Assembly: GCF_000514815.1 (NCBI RefSeq)
Contig: NZ_AZWQ01000020.1
Span: 1 to 64,000 of the forward strand
Direction of reading: 5' to 3'
DNA from: Salinispora fenicalii
GTDB lineage: Bacteria > Actinomycetota > Actinomycetes > Mycobacteriales > Micromonosporaceae
DNA length: 64,000 nucleotides
In this document: in pieces, positions 58,157 to 64,000 of the stretch
How positions within the stretch are numbered: the stretch's first letter is position 1
Layout of the letters: every line of letters begins with the position of its first letter
The notes under the pieces: generated by a model
Seen by the model: the letters and a program-made list of their open reading frames with translations, nothing else
Told to the model about the DNA's origin: nothing
Database searches by the model: none
Translations under genes and position numbers: made by a program

Positions 58157-60145
58157 GTGTCCAATCCGATGTCCGGCGGCGGCATGGGTGGCTGGAGCAT
58201 GCTCCGGTCAATGCGTAGCCACGACGAGATCTCGGCGCACCGGCTCCAGCGTGGGGTGGCGCGTCGGATCGTCGGCTTCGCCCAGCCGTACCGGCGGGAC
58301 ATCGTCGTCTTCCTGGCTACCGTCGTGCTGGCCGCGATGATCGGGGTCGCCACCCCGGTGCTCGCCGGCAAGGTGATCGACGCCATCACGCGGGGCGGCA
58401 CCGAGGCATCCTCCCTGGTCGTTCGGCTGGCGTTGGTGATCGCCGCGCTCGCGGTGGCAGATGCGTTGCTCTCGCTCGCCCAGCGGTGGTATTCGGCCCG
58501 CATCGGTGAGGGCATCATCCTCGACCTGCGGACCCGGGTTTACGACCATGTCCAGCGGATGCCGTTGCAGTTCTTCACCCGGACGCAGACCGGGGCGCTG
58601 GTCAGTCGACTCAACAACGACGTGCTCGGCGCGCAGCGCGCGTTCACCTCGACCCTGTCCGGGGTGGTCAGCAACGTCATCCAGCTGGTGCTCACCGCGG
58701 CGGTGATGTTCACCTTGTCGTGGCAGATCACCGCATTGTCGTTGGTGCTGCTGCCGGTGTTCATCATTCCGGCCCGCCGGGTCGGGCGGCGCCTCGCCGA
58801 GATCACCCGAGAGTCCTACAACCTCGACGCGAAGATGAACGCGACGATGACCGAGCGCTTCGGCGTCTCCGGGGCACTGCTGGTCAAGCTCTTCGGCCAG
58901 CCCGACAATGAGGCACATCGGTTCGCCGCGCGGGCCGAACGGGTCCGGGACATCGGTATCCAGTCCGCGATGTACTCGCGGACCTTCTTCGTAGCGATGC
59001 TGCTGGTCGCCTCGCTCGCGCAGGCGCTCACCTACGGGCTGGGCGGGTGGCTGGCGGTCACCGGCAGCGTCAGTGCCGGCACCGTCGTAACGCTCGCGTT
59101 GCTGCTCACCCGGCTCTACGGCCCACTCACCGCGCTGTCCAACGTGCGGGTTGACGTGATGAGCGCGTTGGTCTCGTTCGACCGGGTCTACGAGGTGCTC
59201 GACCTGCAACCCGCCATCACCGAGAAGGCCGCTGCCGTCACCGTGCCGCGCGGCGACGGTCGGGTCGAGTTCCGGTCGGTGCAATTCCGCTACCCGAGCG
59301 CCGCCGAGATTTCGCTGGCCTCCCTGGAGGAGGTCGCCGCCCTCGATCGGACGGTCACCGAGCCGGTGCTCCGAGGCGTGTCGTTCGCCGTCGAGCCGGG
59401 GCAGATGGTCGCCCTGGTCGGGCCCTCCGGGGCGGGCAAGTCGACCCTGTCCATGCTGATCTCTCGGCTCTACGACGTTACCGACGGTCAGGTGCTCGTC
59501 GGCGGGGTTGATGTCCGGGACGCCAGCCTGGACTCCCTGCGCGACGAGATCGGTGTCGTCACCCAGGACTCACACCTGTTCCACGAGACCATCGCCGAGA
59601 ACCTGCGGTACGCCAAGCCGGCGGCCACCGACGACGAACTCTGGGCGGCCCTGGCCGGCGCCCAGGTGGCGGATCTTGTGCGGGCGTTGCCCGACGGCCT
59701 GGACACGGTGGTGGGCGAGCGCGGCTATCGCTTCTCCGGCGGTGAGAAGCAACGCATCGCGATCGCCCGGGTCCTGCTCAAGGCGCCCTCGATCGTGATC
59801 CTCGATGAGGCCACCGCGCATCTGGACTCGGAGAGCGAGGCGGCGGTGCAGCAGGCGCTCTCGGTAGCGTTGACGGGGCGGACCGCGCTGGTCATCGCGC
59901 ACCGGCTCTCCACGGTGCGGGAGGCCGACCAGATTCTCGTACTCGATCAGGGGCAGATCGTCGAGCAGGGGCGACATGAGGAACTGGTCGTCCTGGGCGG
60001 GCTCTACGCCGAGCTGTACCGGACGCAGTTCGCGGTCGCCGACTCGCCGACGCCGTACCAGGACGCGACCGGGCCGGAGCCGGTGACGCTGCCGATGCGC
60101 TCCTACGTTGCCGAGGAGGCGCTGCCGCCGGCCGCCGCCAACTAG
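58157..60145 (+). CDS. ABC transporter, fused permease and ATPase (exporter)
   Basis: A 662-residue half-transporter of the MsbA/multidrug type. Residues about 45-345 are a six-helix ABC transmembrane domain; about 360-625 the nucleotide-binding domain with Walker A GPSGAGKSTL, signature FSGGEKQRI, Walker B SIVILDEATAHLD and the H-loop VIAHRLST. An N-terminal Gly/Met-rich leader and a C-terminal tail of 45 residues are not conserved. It should act as a homodimer in the cytoplasmic membrane exporting lipids, peptides or drugs; no substrate can be assigned. GTG 58157 has GGAGGTGA directly upstream; GTG 58151 and ATG 58169 are alternatives. Confidence 0.92.
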   Translation: MSNPMSGGGMGGWSMLRSMRSHDEISAHRLQRGVARRIVGFAQPYRRDIVVFLATVVLAAMIGVATPVLAGKVIDAITRGGTEASSLVVRLALVIAALAVADALLSLAQRWYSARIGEGIILDLRTRVYDHVQRMPLQFFTRTQTGALVSRLNNDVLGAQRAFTSTLSGVVSNVIQLVLTAAVMFTLSWQITALSLVLLPVFIIPARRVGRRLAEITRESYNLDAKMNATMTERFGVSGALLVKLFGQPDNEAHRFAARAERVRDIGIQSAMYSRTFFVAMLLVASLAQALTYGLGGWLAVTGSVSAGTVVTLALLLTRLYGPLTALSNVRVDVMSALVSFDRVYEVLDLQPAITEKAAAVTVPRGDGRVEFRSVQFRYPSAAEISLASLEEVAALDRTVTEPVLRGVSFAVEPGQMVALVGPSGAGKSTLSMLISRLYDVTDGQVLVGGVDVRDASLDSLRDEIGVVTQDSHLFHETIAENLRYAKPAATDDELWAALAGAQVADLVRALPDGLDTVVGERGYRFSGGEKQRIAIARVLLKAPSIVILDEATAHLDSESEAAVQQALSVALTGRTALVIAHRLSTVREADQILVLDQGQIVEQGRHEELVVLGGLYAELYRTQFAVADSPTPYQDATGPEPVTLPMRSYVAEEALPPAAAN

Positions 60146-60189
60146 CCAGCGCCGCTCCTCGACCGATGTCTGCTCTGGGGACTGGGTGA

Positions 60190-60951
60190 CTACAGCCCGC
60201 GTAGCGCGCCGCCGTCCACGGGTAGCGTGATTCCGGTCAGGTAGCTGGCGGCGGGGGAGAGCACGAACGCCGCCACCCGGCCGAACTCCGCCGGCTCACC
60301 CAGCCGGCGGAGCGGGATCTCCGCCTCCGCCATGGCGCGGGCCTGCTCGGGGTCCCCGGCGGCGGCGAAGAGTTGCGCGTTCCGGTCGGTCAGGATGCGT
60401 CCTGGCAGCAGCCCCACCACCCGAACGCCCCGGGGGCCGTACTCGTCGGCCATGTCCTTGGCGACCCCGGCCAGGCCGGGCCGAAGGCCGTTGGAGATGC
60501 CCAGGCCGGCCAGTGGCGCCCGGGCCGAGGTGGACAGCACCAGCCCGATCGCCCCGCCGTCAGGCAGCTCGGCGGCGACGGTCCGAGCCATTCGGACGGT
60601 GCCGAGGAAGATCGTTTCGAAGGAGCTGCGCCACTGCTCGTCGGTCACCGTGGCCGCGCTACCCGGCGGTGGGCCGCCCACCGACACCAGCGCGCCGTCC
60701 AGCCGCCCGAACGCCTCCCGGGCGGCCGCCGTCAGCCGTTCGGGCAGCTCCGGGGCGGAGAGGTCGGCGGCCACGCCGACGGCGTGCGCGGGGCCACCGA
60801 GGCGGTGGGCGGCGGCGGTCACCGCCGCGGCGTCCCGGGCGGCGAGGACGACCCGAGCCCCGTCGGCGACGAGCGCCTCCGCGGTCGCGTAGCCGAGGCC
60901 CCGGGAAGCACCGGTGAGTACGTACACGCGGTCAGTTAGGCCGAGATCCAT
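60190..60951 (-). CDS. SDR-family oxidoreductase lacking the canonical Tyr
   Basis: A 253-residue short-chain dehydrogenase/reductase fold. The cofactor loop is TGASRGLGYAT (residues 13-23), the second acidic/basic switch LAARD (about 36) and the NAG-equivalent is SVGGPPPG. The catalytic Ser region is LVLSTSARAP, but where YxxxK is expected the sequence is ISNGLRPGLAGVAKDMA, so the Tyr is replaced while a Lys further on remains. This SN-R variant recurs in a known SDR subgroup, so it may be a divergent reductase rather than dead. ATG at 60949-60951, with a CAGGAT box 6 nt upstream. Convergent with the ABC exporter. Confidence 0.85.
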   Translation of the reverse strand: MDLGLTDRVYVLTGASRGLGYATAEALVADGARVVLAARDAAAVTAAAHRLGGPAHAVGVAADLSAPELPERLTAAAREAFGRLDGALVSVGGPPPGSAATVTDEQWRSSFETIFLGTVRMARTVAAELPDGGAIGLVLSTSARAPLAGLGISNGLRPGLAGVAKDMADEYGPRGVRVVGLLPGRILTDRNAQLFAAAGDPEQARAMAEAEIPLRRLGEPAEFGRVAAFVLSPAASYLTGITLPVDGGALRGL

Positions 60952-60970
60952 GCCCTGATCCTGCCGTATC

Positions 60971-61012
60971 CGCCCGCCGCCAAGCGGGGCTGGCTAGGGA
61001 TGGCGGCGGGCG
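60971..61012 (-). terminator. Hairpin at the 3' end of the MNIO operon
   Basis: Perfect 12-bp arms CGCCCGCCGCCA/TGGCGGCGGGCG (60971-60982, 61001-61012) around an 18-nt loop, overlapping the stop of the last gene of the operon. Confidence 0.55.
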
Positions 61013-61500
61013 GGACGCAGGAGGCGCACCCGACCGGCGACCTGAATCGCGATGGCGCCGCCGACCCGCCCCCAGGACGGCAGCCGGCGTGGCCGTGGCG
61101 GACGACCCGGCTCCGGGTAGTGGTACCCGGCTTGCCAGCAGGCCAACTCGTCCGCGCCCAGCGGCGGCAGCTCGCCGGCGCCGTGGAGGTAGCGGGCCAG
61201 ATCCCAACCCTCGCGAAGGGCGCCGGCGGGCGGTCGCCCGGCAGCCCAGTGCTGGAACACCTCCAGCCACCGTGGGTGCAGGCCGGTGGCGAGCAGTGGC
61301 CAGTATCGGGCCACCTCGCCGGCCCGCTTACGCAGCAGGGCAGCCCGTGCAGCGGCCAGCGGTTCCGGAGCGAAACCTGGTGGCGGCGGGGCGTCGGCCA
61401 CCAGAGCGGCGACGAGGGCGGCCTGCCGGGCGGCCAGCGTGGTCACCCTCGGGTCGGTGGGCCGTGTCGCCGGTACGTTCGCCGGGCTGGCGGGGGTCAC
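60994..61500 (-). CDS. Partner-like protein of the MNIO operon (SCO6045-type)
   Basis: A 168-residue, mostly helical cytosolic protein rich in Ala, Arg, Pro and Leu. Residues about 28-115 (ARQAALVAALVADAPPPPG; RKRAGEVARYWPLLA; WDLARYLHGAGELPPLGADE) resemble the DUF2063-like or SCO6045-like small domains that accompany DUF692 enzymes and are thought to present the peptide substrate. The last 40 residues are basic (RPPRPRRLPSW, RLLRPARRHP). GTG at 61498-61500 overlaps the MNIO stop by 4 bases (GTGA). A partner role is inferred from the position and weak resemblance; the family name is from memory. Confidence 0.65.
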   Translation of the reverse strand: MTPASPANVPATRPTDPRVTTLAARQAALVAALVADAPPPPGFAPEPLAAARAALLRKRAGEVARYWPLLATGLHPRWLEVFQHWAAGRPPAGALREGWDLARYLHGAGELPPLGADELACWQAGYHYPEPGRPPRPRRLPSWGRVGGAIAIQVAGRVRLLRPARRHP

Positions 61501-62315
61501 GTGACCCCCGGGAGGCCGCCGACGGCGGCGAGCGCGTCCAACTCGGCGTGGAGGGTAGCGGCCGGGGGGAAGTTCCCGTCCCGTTCCAGGAGCAGGGCCG
61601 GTGGTCTGTGGCGAGCGCACAGCTCACCCACCAGGTCGAGTACGGGCCGGGACACCGGGTTGGTGTGTGTGTCGTGGTAGTAGCCGTCCTGCTCGGCCCC
61701 GCCGGCCACGTGCGCGTACGCGACCCGTTCCAGCGGCAGTCGGTCCAGCAGGTCGAGCGGGTCGGTGCCCCGGTTGCGGGAATTGGCATAGACGTTGGCG
61801 ACGTCGAGCAGCAGGTGGGCGCCGGTACGATCCAGGATTTCGGTGAGGAACGCCGCCTCGTCCAGTTCGTCGTCGGGCCAGTCGAAGAGCGCGGCGATCG
61901 GTTCCAGCGCGATCGGCACCGGCAACTCGGCCTGGGCGCGGGCGACATTGGCGCAGACCGCTGTCACCGCCTCCCTGCTGCGCGGCAGGGGTAGCAGGTG
62001 ACCTGCCTCCAGCCCGCCGGCACGGACGAAGGCGATGTGCTCGCTCACCAGCGCTGCCCCGGTCAGGTCGGCCACCGCGGCCAGGTGAGCTACCCGGGCG
62101 GGATCGACCGGCTCGGCGCCGCCGAGGGAGAGCCGCACCCCGTGCGGGACGACGGCCACGCCGCGTTCCCGCAGCGCGGTGAGCCCAGCCGGCAGCGGAC
62201 CAGCGGTCGGCACCGATTCGGCGATCACCTCGACGAAGCGTAGCCCGGGGAGGCCGGCGACGAAGCCAGCGATCTCGGGCCGCCATCCGATGCCCACCCC
62301 GACCGGACCGGTCAT
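61497..62315 (-). CDS. MNIO-family (DUF692) multinuclear non-heme iron oxidase
   Basis: A 272-residue TIM-barrel enzyme of the DUF692 family (relatives of MbnB, TglH, ChrH and BufB), which use two or three iron ions and oxygen to modify cysteine-containing peptides. All expected ligand positions are visible: His58 (VPHGV), Glu92-His93 (SEHIAF), Glu138 (ALEPI), Asp171/Asn174 (LLDVANVY), His202 (YAHVAGG), Asp215/His217 (DTHTNP) and Glu244 (LLLERDGN). ATG at 62313-62315 overlaps the stop of the upstream membrane-protein gene (ATGA), and its own stop overlaps the partner gene. Modification of the neighbour's Cys tail is the proposed function. Confidence 0.88.
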   Translation of the reverse strand: MTGPVGVGIGWRPEIAGFVAGLPGLRFVEVIAESVPTAGPLPAGLTALRERGVAVVPHGVRLSLGGAEPVDPARVAHLAAVADLTGAALVSEHIAFVRAGGLEAGHLLPLPRSREAVTAVCANVARAQAELPVPIALEPIAALFDWPDDELDEAAFLTEILDRTGAHLLLDVANVYANSRNRGTDPLDLLDRLPLERVAYAHVAGGAEQDGYYHDTHTNPVSRPVLDLVGELCARHRPPALLLERDGNFPPAATLHAELDALAAVGGLPGVT

Positions 62316-63202
62316 CCGCCGCACCCACCGCCCCCGCCGCCACCACCACAGCCACCGCCGCTTCCTGCTCCGGCAGTGCCGCCCCCGCCGACTGTTGAAC
62401 TGTCGGCTAGGAACTGTTGCTGGATCTGCGCCTGCTCGGCGAAGCCGGGGTCCATGGCCCACAGGGCGGCCGTGCCGAAGAGGGCGACGCCCATCGCCGC
62501 CCCGGTGGCGCCATAGGTGGCATAGGCCGGATTGTGGCGGGGTGCCAGATGCGTGTGCCGGTGGTGTAGCCGGCGTAGGACCCGGTCGGCGGTTCGGGTG
62601 CGCCATGGGCGCTGGAAAAGCAGAATTGTCACGACCAGCAGCGCGACTTGGGCCAGAATGAGCCAGCCGACGGGACGTTCGTTCGCCAGACCGGCCCCGA
62701 ACCGCAGCACGCCGATGGCGAACAGGACGGTGAGTGGCAGTACCGCGTTGCGTAGGGCAGCCCGCTGCTCGGCAGAGAGCGCCAGGCCGTGTTGCACCAG
62801 CTCACCGCGGAGCTGGTGGACGACCTGGCGCACTCCTCGGTCGCTGCTGAGCTCCTGGGCCCGTAGGCCTCGGCTGGCGGCGAGGTGGATGGCCTGGTCC
62901 AACGCAGTGCTGCCGATGGGCAGCGAGTCGCTGGCGGTCAACCGTCGGTCCGGGCCCACATTGATCGCACCAGCGCTGCGGAGCCCCGCGAGAGCTGTCC
63001 AGACCGCCAGCTGCGCACCACCGCGGAGGTAGGCGACCTGCTGGGGGCCGAGCAGGTTCGCGTCGTACGTCGACCCGTTCAGTACCTCGTTTCGACGTTG
63101 GAGTGCGATAGCGACGAGAACGGCGGCGGTCACCAGGTATAGCCCGAGGAAGACTGGGCCGGGGATGCCCCAGGTGTTGCTGGGGGCGGCGAGGAGGATC
63201 AT
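62312..63202 (-). CDS. TIGR04222-like membrane protein with Gly/Cys C-terminal tail
   Basis: A 296-residue membrane protein. Helix 1 is at about residues 13-35, followed by a cytosolic or extracellular helical domain (YDANLLGPQQVAYLRGG, ALDQAIHLAASRGLRAQELS; about 45-150), a pair of helices at about 153-195, a basic segment (HHRHTHLAPRHNP), a further hydrophobic segment at about 230-250, and a tail GGGCGGGGGGGGCGG. The tail holds the only two cysteines of the protein (Cys285 and Cys294). The fold matches the actinobacterial TIGR04222 membrane family. AGGAG lies 6 nt before the ATG. First gene of the coupled three-gene operon; probable substrate of the MNIO enzyme (inference). Confidence 0.85.
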   Translation of the reverse strand: MILLAAPSNTWGIPGPVFLGLYLVTAAVLVAIALQRRNEVLNGSTYDANLLGPQQVAYLRGGAQLAVWTALAGLRSAGAINVGPDRRLTASDSLPIGSTALDQAIHLAASRGLRAQELSSDRGVRQVVHQLRGELVQHGLALSAEQRAALRNAVLPLTVLFAIGVLRFGAGLANERPVGWLILAQVALLVVTILLFQRPWRTRTADRVLRRLHHRHTHLAPRHNPAYATYGATGAAMGVALFGTAALWAMDPGFAEQAQIQQQFLADSSTVGGGGTAGAGSGGGCGGGGGGGGCGG

Positions 63203-63292
63203 AGGACACTCCTGTCATGGGGATGGGACCCATTGTGGGTCACCGATGCCAGCTGAGAGGAGGGCCGCCAGGGCCGGGATGGGCAGGGACGG

Positions 63293-63865
63293 TCAGCGCC
63301 GACGGACGGCTTCCTCGACCAGGTTGAGTACCGGTCCGAGGTCGTCGGCGGGGCGACCCATCGCCAGGTGCAGGACCAGACCGTCGTACGCCAGCTTCAG
63401 GAACTGGGCGAGAACGTCGATGGGGATGTCGTCGCGCAGGACGCCCGCCTCGCGCTGGCGGAGCAGGCGGTCGCGGGTGGCTTCGGCGATCGCCGCGGAC
63501 CGTTCGGTCCACCGCCGGGCGAACGCGGGGTCGGTGCGGAGCCGGCGCGAGACCTCCAGCTGGCTGCCGAGCCAGCCCGTCGTGTCGGGGGAGGTAGCCC
63601 GGGCCAGCAGATCTCGCATGACCTGCACCAGGCCGTTGCGGGCGACAGTTTCGACCATCGCCGCGGCATCGTCCTCGGCCACGGCAAGGAAGAGGGAGTC
63701 CTTGTCGCGGAAGTGGTGGAAGATCGCCCCACGGGAGAGCCCGGTGGCCTCCTCCAGGCGGCGCACGGTGGCGCCCTCGTACCCGTGTCGGGCAAAGCAG
63801 ACCCGGGCGGCGGTGAGGATCTCCTGCCGGCGCGCGTCAAGTTGGTCCTGACTTACTCTGGGCAC
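63293..63865 (-). CDS. acnR: TetR-family regulator, AcnR-like
   Basis: A 190-residue TetR repressor. The N-terminal helix-turn-helix region (RRQEILTAARVCFARHGYEG then ATVRRLEEATGLSRGAIFHH) is very close to AcnR of corynebacteria, including FRDKDSLFLAVAEDDAA and NGLVQVMRDLL. AcnR represses aconitase (acn) in response to citrate and iron in Corynebacterium. In actinobacteria acnR usually follows acn on the same strand, so acn would be expected just beyond the right edge of this window. GTG start at 63863-63865. A 24-bp palindrome lies 31 bp upstream. Confidence 0.85.
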   Translation of the reverse strand: MPRVSQDQLDARRQEILTAARVCFARHGYEGATVRRLEEATGLSRGAIFHHFRDKDSLFLAVAEDDAAAMVETVARNGLVQVMRDLLARATSPDTTGWLGSQLEVSRRLRTDPAFARRWTERSAAIAEATRDRLLRQREAGVLRDDIPIDVLAQFLKLAYDGLVLHLAMGRPADDLGPVLNLVEEAVRRR

Positions 63866-63895
63866 GGGTCGATCGTGTCAAACCACCCGGCGTCC

Positions 63896-63919
63896 TGCAA
63901 ACCGTACGTACGGCTTGCA
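63896..63919. promoter_or_regulatory. 24-bp imperfect palindrome, probable AcnR operator
   Basis: TGCAA(A/G)CCGTAC repeated as GTACGG(T/C)TTGCA, one mismatch per half, centred 42 bp upstream of the acnR start. Length and symmetry fit a TetR-family operator. Confidence 0.6.
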
Positions 63920-64000
63920 ATTTGATCCGCTGGCTGATAGCCCGCGTCCGCCCTCTTCCGCGGATTCCCCTGCCGGCGCTTCATCCGTTTGTCACAAAAT

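Overview
The window is high-GC actinobacterial DNA, most likely from the Micromonosporaceae (a Salinispora or Micromonospora type of genome). The reasons are strong G/C codon bias, frequent GTG starts, TANNNT -10 boxes with leaderless transcripts, a mycothiol-dependent maleylpyruvate isomerase-family protein, WhiA, OpcA, an AcnR-type TetR regulator, and the actinobacterial order rapZ-yvcK-whiA-gap-pgk-tpiA-secG facing pgl-opcA-zwf-pgi-tal-tkt. The species assignment is inference.

Layout. 1-8.9 kb is accessory: a decayed FG-GAP/lectin gene, cspA, a METTL20-like methyltransferase, a DedA protein, an AGPS-like flavoprotein, a secreted trypsin-fold protein whose three catalytic residues are all substituted (fused to two tachylectin-like modules), then a sparse, AT-richer stretch with small and broken genes. 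9.1-13.9 kb holds a 1368-residue secreted polymorphic toxin (ALF repeats, alanine-rich coils, Hint domain, RNase A-like C-terminus) with its overlapping immunity gene. 13.9-25.3 kb has an MBL hydrolase and MDMPI-family protein, a truncated RsgA-like GTPase, uvrA, a Rieske lipoprotein, uvrC, an alpha/beta hydrolase, an antitoxin remnant and recQ. 25.5-27.3 kb has a DyP peroxidase beside an IS630 remnant.

27.6-42.7 kb is core metabolism: rapZ-yvcK-whiA, lower glycolysis and secG on the plus strand, meeting the pentose-phosphate operon on the minus strand at two strong terminators. 42.9-46.5 kb holds heme genes ctaB and ctaA around a small conserved protein and an ATP-grasp enzyme. 46.7-53.5 kb is the suf Fe-S operon (sufR-B-D-Rieske-C-S-U-T), almost entirely translationally coupled. 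53.6-60.9 kb has a LysE exporter, an acVLRF1 peptidyl-tRNA hydrolase, an ABC-F protein with a possible attenuator leader, a small HTH protein, an enoyl-CoA hydratase, an ABC exporter and an SDR.

The most interesting unit is at 61.0-63.2 kb: three minus-strand genes linked by 4-base overlaps, encoding a TIGR04222-like membrane protein whose only two cysteines lie in a glycine-rich C-terminal tail, a DUF692/MNIO iron oxidase, and a small partner-like protein. This looks like a peptide-modification system in which the MNIO enzyme acts on the cysteine tail of a membrane protein. The window ends with acnR and a 24-bp palindrome that is probably its operator. Two further themes run through the window: many genes have a TANNNT box exactly 6-7 nt before the start codon, and degenerate minisatellites lie upstream of uvrA, upstream of uvrC and at the 3' junction of ctaA.
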